Made by a program: the position numbers and the translations under genes
Assembly (NCBI GenBank): GCA_006384855.1
Contig: VCJN01000215.1
Span: forward strand, 1-64,000
Length of the DNA: 64,000 bases
Reading direction: 5' to 3'
From: Tetraselmis striata
Taxonomy: Eukaryota > Chlorophyta > Chlorodendrophyceae > Chlorodendrales > Chlorodendraceae
Shown here: one piece after another, positions 33,327 through 45,540 of the stretch
How positions within the stretch are numbered: position 1 is the first letter of the stretch
How the letters are laid out: every line of letters starts with the position of its first letter
The notes under the pieces: model-generated
Database searches by the model: none
What the model saw: only the letters and a program-made list of their open reading frames with translations
Told to the model about the DNA's origin: nothing

Positions 33327-33356
33327 AATTACGAGACAGGCTGGGAGGCTAGTGCA

Positions 33357-34548
33357 TCGTCATCTACCTCACGGAGTCCGAGTTCGATCCCTCGGAGCTG
33401 CTCATCCACCCCTTCAGCCAGACGATCCGCGAGGCGGGAGAACTGGGTGGCAACACTGGCCACAACCAGATCCGACGCGATGCGATAGGCTTGCGTAAGA
33501 AGGCCCGGAAGACCGCCCAAGCGTCCCTCGTCCTACGAGCCACCGGACGCCCAATCTACACCCTCACCCTGCAGCTGACCGCCCACCACCACAGCATCAT
33601 TGGTGGCACCCGCAGCACCGACAGAACTGAGCAGTGGCGCAAGACATTGTCGACAACGTGCGGGAAGATCAAGGCCACGCCATCACCGGCACCAGCCGAG
33701 AGGCGCCATGCCGACACATCACCAGCCCCGCCACTACCGGCAGGCCCAACCGCACTACCTCTTCCAGCGACCCCAGCAGCCCAGACCGCACCCATGGTCC
33801 GCGACGCTCCCCCCCCCCCCCCCCCCCAGGGTTCGAGCACGTCCCGCCGAGGCGCGGAACGGTTGCGGGCGCAGTGGCAGCCATCGACCAGCGAGGAGCT
33901 GCAACGGAGCGAGCCCCCGGAGCAGCCCCCCGCCCCCCCCCCAAAGCCCCTGCGCGTTCAGCCACAGCCCCAGCGGCCACTGCCACGACTGGAGCACATG
34001 CAGACGAGGAGGAGGAGCTTGACCTCAACTACGAGGAGATGGACAGCGCCATGGAGGTGGACACCACCCAGGGTGACGCAGCGGAGACACCGGTCGCGGC
34101 TATCACATCCCTTGATTCCCCCCAACGCTCAACAACACCCCGCACGTTCAGAGAGGGCACACCCAGCGGCACCACAGAAAGACTGGCTGAACTTCAGCAC
34201 CTCACCACCGCAACCAAGGAGTTGCTCGCACAGTCCTCCCCAGCCAACCAACCCGCAATAGCAGCAGAACTGGCCAGCTACGCAGCGGAGACACACCAGC
34301 TGCTCCACCCACAACGCCTCTCCATCCAGCTAGAGCGCCACCCCAGCCAGCCCACCCCAGCAGGCGAGGACAAGACAGCCACAGCAGTCAAACTTAAGAA
34401 GAAGCAGCCCAGGGGCCGCAGCCGCTCAGACGGCGCCACCCGCAACCGCAGCAAGAGCAAGCCACGCCTCTCTGGCACACGCGGCTCATACATCGAGTGG
34501 GAAACAGACGATGATGCAGACCAACCGTCCAGCAGCTCACATCAGTAA
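33357..34548 (+). CDS. Retroposon ORF, 3' part (ORF1-like)
   Basis: Continues the frame broken at 28945: IVIYLTESEFDPSELLIHPF and LRKKARKTAQASLVLRATG. Next come a Pro/Ala-rich region with a poly-C run, an acidic patch (EEEELDLNYEEMDSAMEV), and a basic C-terminus (KLKKKQPRGRSRSDG) ending DQPSSSSHQ. In its present state the 3' half lies one frame over (ORF from 33634), so the poly-C run at 33811-33826 or a nearby change may have shifted it. It resembles ORF1/RNA-binding proteins of LINEs in composition only. Confidence 0.4.
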
Positions 34549-35126
34549 GCTGCGGAGCGAGCCAATGCAGCAACAACCAAGCCAGTTGACTCAAGAACAC
34601 CGCCCACCACTAACCATGTGCCTGGTCCTGCAGCTCACACACCAACACACACCCGGACCTCATCACACACCCCAAGCACACAGTCTGATTCCCACCACCA
34701 CCACTAGCAACACCCACTCAATTCCATGTTGGAGGGAATCGCAGCCCCCACCAATCATACTAGCCGGCTCAGCGGTGGATAAATACTGAGCACCACATAG
34801 CTATTCCGGTCAGCCCCCTTCCCCCATCACACCTTGGTAGCTGCAGGCGGGATGCTTCGGCTGCCTAAGCTTGCCTGCTGAGCTCTGGATGGGATAGGCC
34901 TGACTTCGGTAGGGACAACAGGCGGGCGCTGCTGTCTTAGCTATAGCCCACTGGATGGAGGAGGGGCTAGGAAACAATGGAGGATGGCCGGTAGCTTGAA
35001 CTGTGATAACACTTTGTTTGTGTTCCCCACTGTGGTTACAGATAGCATGTCCTGAGAACAACTCAGTCTGAGCGAGCGGATGCAACAGACTAGACGTTGT
35101 AACCAATTTCATTTTCAATTTCAATT
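34549..35126. other. Retroposon 3' untranslated region and tail
   Basis: No gene. Ends in a short CAATTTCATTTTCAATTT-type tail directly before the target duplication. Confidence 0.5.
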
Positions 35127-36006
35127 TCGTTCCATATGTTCTCTATCCAGTTCAGATCCGGAGATTTAGGCGGAGCTTGAAGCATCGACAGTTCTAGTTG
35201 ATACGTCTGCCACTTTAGGGTGGTGCCCCTCGCAGTGTGAGCTGAGGCCCCATCTTGATAAATTGTGAAGGGCTGCTCACCAAACATGCGTCGACCTTCA
35301 GGGACAAGTGTTTTCTCAATGACTTGCTGGTATTCTTGACTCCCAACGCCTTTCCACCCTGTCCGCAGCCCTGCCGTACCGCTGACAAGGTGTGCCTTGC
35401 TTATGCCATGGACACTAGCACCAAGATATAGGTGCACTGTTGGGCCATGGTGTTCCGTGTCCAAAGTGACGCGGTGGCGCGGATTTTGATATCGCTTCTT
35501 GCCCGTGGACTTGTGCAACACTGTGTAATGGGAATCGGTAACCATAACACGCTTCCAATCCACATGTAGGTGTCGATGGCACCACTGCAACCTTGTAGCC
35601 ATATTGCGGATTGTTAGGTGCTGACGCCGTATAAGGCTCATCCACACGATAGGGGCTCTCCCAATCCGTAAAGCACGCTGAACGGTGCTTGTAGATGCCT
35701 ATTTCTGTGTCTTGCTACAGTTGTGCAAACGTCTAGCGATTATCTTCGATCCAACTTTGGTGCGACCAGATGCGATACGCTTCGCGGCGGTCACCGCCGC
35801 GCCATCTAGCAATCGCTTGCGCCCTTGCCCTTGCTTGTTATCCGGGCCTTCTCCGGCTGCATGCCGTTCCGCCCAACGTTTCACGAAGCGCACATCACGA
35901 TGCAATTGCCTAGCCACCGCTGCCACGTCTCCATTCCATGCTTGCAATAGTATGGTACCGGCACCGCTTCCCGATCAGCTTTACTGCTCCGCGGCCTCCG
36001 CACCAT
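35127..36006 (-). pseudogene. Tc1/mariner transposase, N-terminal and catalytic piece
   Basis: ATG 36006 starts MVRRPRSSKADREAV. After a frame step near 35955 the paired helix-turn-helix region follows (DVAAVARQLHRDVRFVKRW). One in-frame stop lies at 35699-35701, then STVQRALRIG. The catalytic core has VTDSHY (first Asp), YQDGASAHTA (second Asp) and SPDLNWIENIWNE (third acidic residue), the Tc1/mariner DDE/D signature. The C-terminal part sits at 28202-28378. Broken by a frameshift, a stop and the insertion; plain DNA transposon. Confidence 0.85.
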
Positions 36007-36556
36007 CTTACTATATATGTATTCAATAGTCAGATACGGCGCTAACGCTGAGCGGCGCGTAGCGCAGCGTGAGATAGGGATACTTTGCTGGGGCGGTCGC
36101 CCGAAGGCTTGTAGTGGTATACCTACAAGGACATAGCTGGCTATATAGGGAATAGGCGGCAAATCCAACACAATGCTACCTAACTGCGGTTACTGTCCAC
36201 AAACACATGCCGGCTGTCCAAACAAATCTTCAAACGATGCACGCCATGCATAGGCTAGGGAACAAAGCTAAGGGGGCGCGTGGTACGCGCACACGTGACG
36301 ATGCATGATGCACATGCGAACATTGTCTAAAGTACTGAACACTAACCGATGCCATGCATTATATAGAGTCACGTCTATTTTATATTAAGTGTTTACTGCC
36401 GATCTCCGAAACCAAGTTCCAAAACCAATATGCGCGCATATCTTGCAAGGGAAACAAAACTAGGGCGTGATATTGTACAAAAATGTGTAGCTAGCATGGA
36501 CGCATTACGTGGCACTGCGATCGCTGGGAGCACTAAGACTTCGTATTTGGGTTGCT
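36007..36556. other. Region right of the Tc1/mariner gene
   Basis: No gene seen. The Tc1 element's own terminal inverted repeats could not be located with confidence. Ends TTGCT just before the second 774-bp repeat; AGCAA follows the first copy. Confidence 0.35.
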
Positions 36557-36777
36557 CACTACGCTTCAAAATTAATGGTAAGCGAATTGTCCTCCAGGGG
36601 TAGTTGGGGAGCATTTTTCGAGCATCAACGCATTACGAAAACCCTCCGAGCTAGGGGCGCGGGGTGACATGCCGGTGTTTAGAATTAGTTTGGGGTGCGA
36701 AAACTACTGCTCAAATCGTATAATTCTGGCATTAAGATAACCGATCTATGCCGAATTCGGACTAACGGGGTTTTTAT
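36557..36777 (+). mobile_element. 774-bp repeat, second copy, left piece
   Basis: Matches 27319-27537 with few differences. The DIRS-order element follows at about 36778; the rest of this repeat resumes at about 49925 and, after two more insertions, ends at 53179. Confidence 0.8.
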
Positions 36778-37122
36778 GGTCAGATTGGTTATATAGAGGT
36801 TTGATTACACCGGGCTATTCTGTCACCGGTACTGGTAACGTTAAGATTCTACAGTAGTTTGAATGCTAGCGACCAGTACCTGTACTCGCAGTACGCGTAC
36901 CGCTTGGACTTCCCGATGTCCAACGGCGCTAGCGACAGGATGCGACAACCCTGCTACATGACGCACCCGCACCACGAGGGGAGTCCACCTTCTGCATTTG
37001 CGCCAGCTTACCAGCTAGCGCAACGGCGTCGCACCTCTCGTAGGTGTGCAAGGTGTGAATATCTCTACGAGTGGACGGTCTCGACGACTAGTCTTCCACC
37101 ACGACACTTGCGCACGCTACGA

Positions 37123-37470
37123 TGGCAGGCGGCAAGAAGGCGGCAGACCCTACGAAGGCAACGCCAGCCGACAGTTTGGCCGAATCGCCCGCGTAGCCGA
37201 CAGAGACGACACGGGACACGACAACGCTTGCGTTACTGCAAGCGCTGGCGTTGAAGGTGGACGCTTTATCGACCCGCTTGGACGAACAGGACAACCACAA
37301 GCACAAGGAGCAGCGCGACATTCCCTCGGACGACGACGAAGTCGGCGAGGGTGGCAAGGAGCCGGAGCACGACGCCCGGACAACCGCTGCTACGGGGGGC
37401 GCGCGCGACGCCGCGGCCGTGTTCATCGACCCTCGGGATTGGGAAGACCTCTTGCCCCGGGCGTACCAAG

Positions 37471-37501
<31 letters not shown>

Positions 37502-38135
37502 GTCGGGCGCCACACGCCCGAGCCTCTAGCGGCCCCGTAACGACGAGGCCGACCGCTATCTCACTGAGGCCAAGAAGACTGCGTCGCGCGACGAGTACCG
37601 CCACCTGCTGTGCTATGGCGTCTACCGCGCCGCCGCTAACCCGGCGGCTAAGACAGCTCTGGCTACGCTTCGCGCGCCCTATACCCCCACCCAAGACCGC
37701 GTCGACGCCCTCGACCTACTCGACGCCGCGCATCGCACGCTTGAAGCAGTGGGCGACGCGGATGAGGCCAGGCTCACCTACCTTCGACGCTTCAAGGCCA
37801 AGAAAGCCCTCACCCCCGAGGAACAAGTCGCCGAGCGACTCATCTACTCCCGAGTCTTCGACACCGCCGAGCATGAACGCTCCGCCAACGTCGTCGACGG
37901 CCTCCTGGCAGCGCTTGAGGACAAGCGCCTCGAGGTCGGCCTCGCGGCTGCGGCCAAGGCACAGGCATCAACGACCTTCAAGAGGCAAGCAGCGGAGCGC
38001 GACACCGACCGCGTCAAGGAGCGGAAGGAAAAGGACAAGGCGGCGCGCGAGAGGCGGGAGCAGCAACGCGGCGAGGCGGACGCCAAGAACCGCGACAAAA
38101 ACGGCGGCAGGACCGGCGACAAGACACGCGACTGA
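37123..38135 (+). pseudogene. Gag-like region of the DIRS-order element (fossil)
   Basis: Region between A1 and the reverse transcriptase, with charged helical composition (ERDTDRVKERKEKDKAARER) and a poly-C run (37476-37500). Identified by position in the element; broken. Confidence 0.5.
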
Positions 38136-38159
38136 CGGTGTGGCGCGCCGCGCCGACAG

Positions 38160-39695
38160 CTGTTGCCCCGACTCTGACTATATGCGTCACCCCGTAAGGC
38201 GGAGTTGGCGGCACTGGCGAGACATCGGCGCGAGCGCGCAAGTGACGAGCTGGATACGGGATGGCGTACGCGTGCCTTTCCGCTACAACCGGCCCGCCCC
38301 AAGGTTCAACCAAGGCGTCTCATTCAACGACGCAACCCCTGCCCAACTCAAGTTCCTCACCGCCGAACTAAGACGCTTTACGGCGGCCGGCGCGTGGGAT
38401 AAGTCGTCGTGCGCATGGTGGGTGTCCCGGGCGTTCTTCGTTCCGAAGCCCGGCGACAACCAGTGGCGTTTCATCATCGACCTCCGCGTGCTCAACACCT
38501 TCTGGGCGCGCAAGCGACTACGGATGGAGACACTCATGGGCGTCCGACACCTGACCGCGAAAGGGGATTACATGTTTTCGTTCGACATGCAAGACGTCTT
38601 CTATGCCCTGGGCATCGCGCCCTCCGATCGCGACTACTTCACAGTCAACATCCCCGGGACCCTCTACCGGCTGTGCGGCCTTCCCATGGGCAAGTCGCTC
38701 AGCCCTTACTACTTCACGACGTTCACGATGACGTTCGTCAAGCACCTACGCTCTCCGACTACCCCCGCTGCGCCTGGCAATGTCCCGCGGTCACGCCGCT
38801 GCCTGCGCCGCGGGCGGTGGAGGGGAGCGCGCATCTTACCATACGTCGACGATTTCTTGCTGTTCGCCTCGTCGGAGCCGGAGGCGCTGGAGCTCCGCCA
38901 GCGCGTCGCCGATTTGCTGGACAGCCTGGGCCTGCTGCGCAACCCGCCAAAGGGCTGTGGGAGCCGGTCCAGTACGGCCAGCACCTGGGGGTGGACATCG
39001 ACACAGCCACGGGATATTTTTATGCCCCGGTGGACAAACTGCAGCGGCTCGCGCGCCAAGCCAAGCCATTGCTGCAGCGCGCGGCCCGCGACGCCCGTTG
39101 GCTACCCGTGCGGGAGCTGCAGTCGCTCGCTGGGCGGGCTCAATACCTTTTCTTGGCAATCCCGGCCGCGCGCTTCTACCTGCGGGAGCTCCACGACGTG
39201 GTGGGCTCCAAGTGGGGCGGCCGAGTGCGCATGACACACCAGCTGCGGCGCGACCTGCAATGGCGGACTGCCGTGCCGACTCAGGCCAACGGCCGCCCTA
39301 TCCACCGCCATGTGGAGACGGCCTACATGCACTGCGACAGCTCCGGCTACGGTTGGGGTGCAGTGCTGAATGGCAGGCTGGAGGCGCGGGGGTTCTGGGA
39401 GGCAGCCAACGAGCGCCAGCACATCATCTGGAAAGAACTGAAGGCCGTCCGGCTGGCAGTGGAGTCTTTCCTGCCGCACCTCGCTGGTCGCCGCGTGTTG
39501 CTGCACGAGGACAACGAGGCGGTGTGCAGCGTCCTTGCTGGCCTCACCTCCCACTCTCCGGCGATGATGGCGGAACTACGCAAGCTATGGTACCTGCTGG
39601 ACAGCAACGGCGTACACATCAGAACCCGCTACATCCGGTCCGCCGCGAACGTGTGGGCGGATCGACTCAGCCGACACCTCGACAGCGACGACTAG
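38160..39695 (+). pseudogene. Reverse transcriptase and RNase H of the DIRS-order element (fossil)
   Basis: Reverse transcriptase motifs (KPGDNQWRFIIDLRVLN, SFDMQDVFYALG, LPMGKSLSPYYF, YVDDFLLF) and RNase H motifs (CDSSGYGWGAV, HEDNEAVCSVL, ANVWADRLSR) are readable. Broken. Confidence 0.85.
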
Positions 39696-40146
39696 CAACT
39701 GGACCCCGTCCTGTTCGCAGAGCTGGAAGCAATTTGGGGTGCGCACTCCATCGATCGGTTCGCATCAGCCCTGAACGCGATGCTACGCGAAACCCTAAAC
39801 CCTAAAAAAAAAACGCTACAACGCTGCGTGGTTGGACCCCGGCTGCGAGGCGGTGGACTTCCTGCACCTGTCCGATGCGGAGTGGCGTCGCGAGAACAAC
39901 TACTGCAACCCCCCTTGGCCGCTTCTGCCGGACCTTGTGCAGAAGCTGCGCCAGAGCGGCGCGGCCGCTAGTGTCGTGGCCCCTCGCTGGGAGGGCAAGG
40001 TGTGGCACCAGGCACTTACCGAGATGGCAGTGGCGGAGCGCGTGGTACTGCCTCGCCGCGATCTTTTTCGGCCGGGGCGAAGGGCAGGGCGCGATATGCC
40101 CGGAGCGCCGCGCTGGGCAGTGAGTGTCTTCCGTGTGCCATACCGT

Positions 40147-40609
40147 CATGGCTGCACCTGCGCCGCGGATCAGTGAGCGCAACCTTGGCGCTGTTCCCGG
40201 TACGAGGTGCTACGCCTATCGTCAGGCCCGCGCGCGCGCCACGCGTGCCGCAGGCAAAATATCTGTTGGACATCCAGACCAGCGGCACGAACCCGTGGGC
40301 AGCTACTATGCGTCCGTACATGCGTTCAGTACTAGGTAACGACCAACTCGGCGAAACGGCGCTTCATTTGTACGCGTCGGCGTGCGCAGAAACTACCGCC
40401 AGTACGTACGGCAGTGCCATCCGCCCATTCCTACAATTCTGCGCTGAGCAGGGTGTGCCGCCCCTGGGTGGCACGGCGGCAACCGTCGCGCGCTACATCG
40501 CGTGGCAGGGTGTGCGGGGGACGGTCAAGGCAGCCAGTCTACAGCCTTACCTTTCCGCGATCAACGGTTTCTACCGCGACCACGGCGCGGAGCCGGTGGC
40601 GCAAGGCGA
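40147..40609 (+). pseudogene. Tyrosine recombinase, first part, of the DIRS-order element (fossil)
   Basis: The N-terminal SAM-like core-binding part (STYGSAIRPFLQFC, AATVARYIAW) runs up to the CACTG copy 3 insertion at 40610. Confidence 0.7.
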
Positions 40610-41353
40610 CACTGTGAGATTCAGATGTGACATACAGGTGACGAAGCACTACTACTAGCGACTATTATTTATCCGTGAAGGCTGCTGCTGGTGGCGGCAC
40701 GTCCATCCAGTTACGTGCGAGTACATCCGGCGTTATTGCCGGCGGGCGATAAATCCTTTTTGTCATCATTCTGGTAGTCGTACCAGCCCGGTGAAGCGTA
40801 CATGGCACTGACGTACAAGGTACAAGGTTGTCCGTGTAGTACCGGGTAGTACGCGATATATTTATTACGCCGGTACCGGGTATCTAGTAATCCGGTACCG
40901 GCTCATGCAATTATATCTAGTACGAACCCTAGTCGTCCTGTGGATAACTACGACTATTAGTACATGGGAGCGCAAATCTCAGCCGTACTTTTTGGCCAAA
41001 GTGGGGAATTTTGTGTACATTATAGCTAGTACTGCTGAACGGGCCTGCCAGCCGTCCGATCAAAGGTCATCAGATGGGCGGTTTGGCTGCCATGTTTTGC
41101 CAAAGAGTGCTCACGTTACATAAATATTCGCGAGGGGGAGGGCGGGGGCAGGCAGCGGTTTGCCGAAGAATGATTGAATTACAATATTCGCGACAGCTGC
41201 CATCGGGGAATGTGGCCCGCCGGGGGGGGGGGGGGGGGGGGTGCGGGGGCGGGGGGACCACGCCCGCCCCCCCCCCCCCCCCCCGCCCCCCCTCGCCGCC
41301 AGCCGCTCCCGCCTGGGGGTGGGGGGGGGGGGGGGGGGGTAAGGGGGCGGGGG

Positions 41354-42010
41354 CTACTGCTTGTTCTTGTTCTTGCGTGCCCGGGGGACCCTCCGCTTCG
41401 ACGATCTCGCTGCCTCCGCCTCCGCCTCCGCCTCCGCCTCCGCCTGCGCCTCCGACTCCGCCTCCGACTCCGCGACCGTCAGTTTCTTACCTCGGCGCTT
41501 CTTCACTGGCCTCTTCCGCTTCTTGTCATCCGTCAGTGTCTTCACCACCCCGGGAGGCTGTGCCGTCGACGACGCCGCCATGAGCTTCCTTACCTTCGCG
41601 TCGGGACGCCCCCTGTGCGCAGACACCCACAACAAGCCACAATCGTTTCGCCTTTAAGCGGCTGAGGATGCGGCCTCCTCGGCCACCACGAGTTGCGCCG
41701 CTGGCACTGTGGAAGCCTTGGCGTTGAGGTGGGCCTTACGGCGCTCCCGGACGAACCTGCGCGCGGCACAAGTTAGCCACGAGTGGGTGCGTGCTAATGC
41801 GGAGGATGGAGTGTTTTGTTGCGCGCCCACCTTGTCACGCGTTTCCTCATGTCTTTCTCGTCCTCCTCGATGCCGGCGGCGCGGACACGCGAGACAACAA
41901 GGCTCGCCGCCCACTTTTGCCCGGGGGGGCGAGGTCGGCCATGGCGCTGTGAGCGGTGAAGGGGGGGGGGGGGGGGCGGGGGGGGGGGGGGGGGGGGGGG
42001 GGCGGCCGAG
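41354..42010 (-). CDS. G4, copy 3: nuclear Glu-Ala-repeat basic protein
   Basis: C-terminal exon 41354-41635 with KKRKRPVKKRRGKK, a Glu-Ala run of intermediate length and the KNKNKQ end. The upstream exon (EKDMRKRVTR, then the 74-bp intron) is conserved. Start codon unresolved; the 5' part has two long poly-G runs (41960-42002). See copy 2 for the model. Confidence 0.5.
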
Positions 42011-42091
42011 GTGGAGAAACTAACACCCAGTCGACGACCGCCTTCCGCAGCAGTCAACGACACATCGGATGCGAGGAGCAACGCGCCACTA

Positions 42092-42102
42092 CTATTTATA
42101 TG
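42092..42102 (-). promoter_or_regulatory. TATA box of G4, copy 3
   Basis: CATATAAATAG on the minus strand, as in the other copies. Confidence 0.45.
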
Positions 42103-42385
42103 CACGTATTGTCAAGAGCTAGTCGGTGCGGCATTGTGTCGGTGTAATTTCGCAATGTTTATTGTTGAAGTAGCACGGCGTAATGGATACGGCGAGTGAA
42201 TCCGGGATAATGTGTGCGACGAATGTGCGCGCGCAGCGTTGTGCGGCGGTGTGCGGCGGTGTGCGGCGGTGTGCGGCGGTGTGCACCGATGTTAATATAG
42301 TGTGAATATTATATCGGCCGTAGACGATCAGGTCTGGCAGCACCGCCCGTGCTTGTAAATAAGCGACAATGGGTCTAGTCTCCCG

Positions 42386-43640
42386 CTAGTCTGTGCACCG
42401 CAAGTGCACTCCGCAAGCCTCGCCTCCATCCGCGTCGGAACCGGTAGTAAGTGTTGTTGTGTGCGCACATCGTGACAACATTACACGGTGGCAATTGCAA
42501 TTATTAGCGGTGGATAATGTGAAGGCGTTTTCGAAATCGACAGAGAATGAGGCGGTGCTGGCGGAGTGCATTGGCGGTGCATAGAATAGCGTGTTGCTGG
42601 GGTTTTGGCTGCATCGGACGCCGTATTCCCACCCATCCGGCACGGAATGTCCGGTTTTCACACATTTGTGTGTTAATAAAGCAGTGTGAATATTACGCGT
42701 CTTTTACGCCGGGTGGATGGGCATCCGGCGTCCGATGCACCCCAATTATTTGCAGCACGCTACTCTACGCACCCCCAACGCACTCCGCAAGCCTCGCCTC
42801 CATCCGCGTCGGAACCGGTAGTAAGTGTTGTTGTGTGCGCACATCGTGACAACATTACACGGTGGCAATTGCAATTAGCGGTGGATAATGTGAAGGCGTT
42901 TTCGAAATCGACAGAGAATGAGGCGGTGCTGGCGGAGTGCATTGGCGGTGCATAGAATAGCGTGGTGCTGGGGTTTTGGCTGCATCGGACGCCGTATTCC
43001 CACCCATCCGGCACGGAATGTCCGGTTTTTACACATTTGTGTGTTAATAAAGTGTGAATATTACGCGTCTTTTACGCCGGGTGGATGGGCATCCGGCGTC
43101 CGATGCACCCCAATTATTTGCAGCACGCTACTCTACGCACCCCCAACGCACTCCGCAAGCCTCGCCTCCATCCGCGTCGGAACCGGTAGTAAGTGATGTT
43201 GTGTGCGCACATCGTGACAACATTACACGGTGGCAATTGCAATTAGCGGTGGATAATGTGAAGGCGTTTTCGAAATCGACAGAGAATGAGGCGGTGCTGG
43301 CGGAGTGCATTGGCGGTGCATGGAATAGCGTGGTGCTGGGGTTTTGGCTGCATCGGACGCCGTATTCCCACCCATCCGGCACGGTATGTCCGGTTTTCAC
43401 ACATTTGCGTGTGAATATATATAGTGTGAATATTACGTACGCGTCTTTTACGCTGGGTGGATGGGTATCCGGCGTCCGATGCACCCCGAATCTCACCAAC
43501 ACGCTACTCTACGCACCCCCAACGCACTCCGCCAGCCCCGCCTCTTTCCGCGCAGGTCCTACGTTCCATTGTATGTATATACATACGTACATGTACTGCT
43601 CCGAAACCAGCCCAAACTTAATGAGTGCACAAGTGTAAAT
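42386..43640. repeat. Internal tandem array, copy 3 (about 3 units of about 370 bp)
   Basis: CGTCTTTTACGC recurs near 42699, 43068 and 43443. Same unit and orientation as copy 1. Confidence 0.88.
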
Positions 43641-43923
43641 GCGGGGGGGGGGGGGGGGGTGGGGGGGGGGTGTGTGGCGGCGGGGCATCCACTCACACAT
43701 ACCCCGGCGATGCATGACAGATATTACATGCCGTGGCGGGTCGGCGGGCCGACCCGGCGGGCCGACCCGGCGGGGGGGGGGGGGGGGGGGGGGCGTCTAT
43801 TCAACTACACGTGCGACAGTGTCGTTTCGTGGAGCAGTATATGTGCCCGGCCTCATTTATACCGCCCCCTACCTGCGCTGCATGGTCCACCCCTACGAAT
43901 TACTTAGCACAAACCGCCATTAC

Positions 43924-44226
43924 TTAATAGGAACCTAGCACAGCCAGGCTTATATGCCCGCTTTGCCGATCAACTTCTACGCACTTTCCGTCCCTTAACC
44001 GCCGGACATGGGGGTTAAGCCGCCAGCCTCGGCAGTTGCTTAGCCAGACTTGGCATCCCGTACCGTGTCCATGGCTTCGCAGCTCTGCCGCCGGCACACG
44101 CCGAGTCCGGCGCTTGCTGCCGCGGGGTTGCGCACGCATGCACGCACGGTAATACGCCGCCGACGCCGCCACGCTTATTTCCACCACCTTCGCCAGCCGC
44201 AGCTTCGCACGCCTTTCCGCCGACAT
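43924..44226 (-). CDS. G2, copy 3: small basic protein ORF
   Basis: A 100-codon frame, MSAERRAKLRLAKVVE to ISLAVLGSY, nearly identical to copy 1. The run that separates it from G3 is only eight Cs here. Confidence 0.4.
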   Translation of the reverse strand: MSAERRAKLRLAKVVEISVAASAAYYRACMRAQPRGSKRRTRRVPAAELRSHGHGTGCQVWLSNCRGWRLNPHVRRLRDGKCVEVDRQSGHISLAVLGSY

Positions 44227-44260
44227 ACGAAACGCACGAATCCCCCCCCGTCCCCGCGTC

Positions 44261-45156
44261 ATGTATATTATATTCGAGGCGACTATGCGGGGCGCAGCAC
44301 ACGCCGCGGCGTGGGTCGGCGGAGCGACAGGCGGCGGGAGCCCTAATGGCCGGGCAGTATCCACACCCACACAGGCACCGCCGCTCACCTCCGACGCGGA
44401 TGAACCGCCTCCCAAAGGAAACATGCCGGTTGGTGGTAAGCCCAGCAGGCGTGCGTGGGGTGCCGGCGCCGGTACTGGTGCGACGGAGCTGTCGCGTCAG
44501 GAACCGCACCGCATGTGGAGCAACACATGGCGGTGCCGGCCCCACCTATGTCTAGGGCCACCTCCTCACAACACCCCGCCACGACGGCGTCGGCCACCGC
44601 CGACGGCGCCGTTGCGGGGGGGGACGCCCTGCCAGGCGACGATGATGCGCCTGGTGCGCCGGGTCAGGAGGCGGAGGAGGCCGTGGTCGAGGCGACTGAT
44701 CGGGCTGAGGGGGTTGTCGAGGCGAGCGAGGCTGCGCTCGCGCCACCCGCCCCGCAGCCACCTGCGGGACATGCCGACTTGCTCGTCGCCATGTTGACCG
44801 GAGCACTACGAGCAGTGGCGGGAGGCGGCCACATGCACTATCATGTGCGTGTCCTGGCCGGACGCCCGTCATGCGTGGACTGCGGCCAACGGACGGACTG
44901 GGAGTGTTGATGCGACGGCACCCCGGCTTTGTGCGGCCCCAAGTACCCATGCATGGCGACCCATCAGCGGGCAGTCCCCTGCCCGACCACGGCCACGAAG
45001 AGGGCGGAGTTCCGCCATGTCAGGGACGCGTTCCACGACGCGACTCGCGCCGCCGTGTGTGAGGCTTCCGAGAAGGCACGCGCGGCTGGTAGGGTGCGCA
45101 GGGTGAGGCGGCGGACGGCCCAGGAGCTGAAGGAGAGCGAGACATGCCGTCAGTGA
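44261..45156 (+). pseudogene. G3, copy 3: zinc-ribbon protein gene (nonsense codon)
   Basis: ATG 44261; the two-exon model of copy 1 applies, with an intron from about 44436 to 44502. The G run in exon 2 has the in-frame eight Gs, but a TGA replaces a Cys codon inside the zinc ribbon (44908-44910), removing its second half. Otherwise the same as copy 2. Confidence 0.55.
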
Positions 45157-45199
45157 GGTCGGGCGCAATGTCATTGGGTGGGGCACACGGACGTGTAAC

Positions 45200-45333
45200 A
45201 CTTGCACTTTGCGCGTACTGCTGGGTTACATCCAAGCGGTGTCACACTATGCAACCGGAAAGGCTGCGTTGCTACTGCAAACGATGCTACGCCTCACTCG
45301 GTAGCAACCGCTGCCCCGCCTATCCCACAGCCG

Positions 45334-45370
<37 letters not shown>

Positions 45371-45540
45371 GCGCACCGTCCTGCGACCTCGCGTGGATCC
45401 CCGCCACCAGCAGCTTGCACTTGCACTTTGCGCGTACTGCTGGGTTACATCCAGGCGGCGTCACACCGGAAAGGCTGCGTTGCTACTGCAAACGATGCTA
45501 CGCCTCACTCGGTAGCAACCGCTGCCCCGCCCATCCCACT
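45200..45540. repeat. 175-197-bp tandem repeat, copy 3 (about 2 units)
   Basis: Two units separated by a poly-C run (about 45338-45368). Same unit as 21354-21840. Confidence 0.8.

Larger units (their letters stand above)
28946..33354. mobile_element. Second CACTA-type element (family 2)
   Basis: Inverted ends CACTAGGCTCCCAGCC (28946) and GGCTGGGAGGCTAGTG (to 33354) continue as GTCTCGTAATTA-type matches for about 30 bp. A 2-bp CA duplication (28944-28945 and 33355-33356) restores the host ORF frame when removed, which fixes the ends. Inside are a minus-strand ORF (29232-29678), AT-rich DNA, a (TA)n tract and a 360-bp tandem array. No transposase core is recognised, so it is probably non-autonomous. 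Its left subterminal 200 bp match 13880-14112. Confidence 0.75.
28379..35126 (+). mobile_element. Retroposon inserted in the Tc1/mariner gene (LINE-like, non-autonomous)
   Basis: Flanked by an 11-bp target duplication, TCGTTCCATAT (28368-28378 and 35127-35137), and ending on the right in a CAATTT/CATTTT-rich tail. Variable-length duplications and a 3' simple tail are the marks of target-primed LINE-type insertion. Without its own nested CACTA insert it is about 2.3 kb, with one long plus-strand ORF and about 580 bp of 3' untranslated DNA. No reverse transcriptase or endonuclease is seen, so it looks dependent on another element. Confidence 0.6.
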
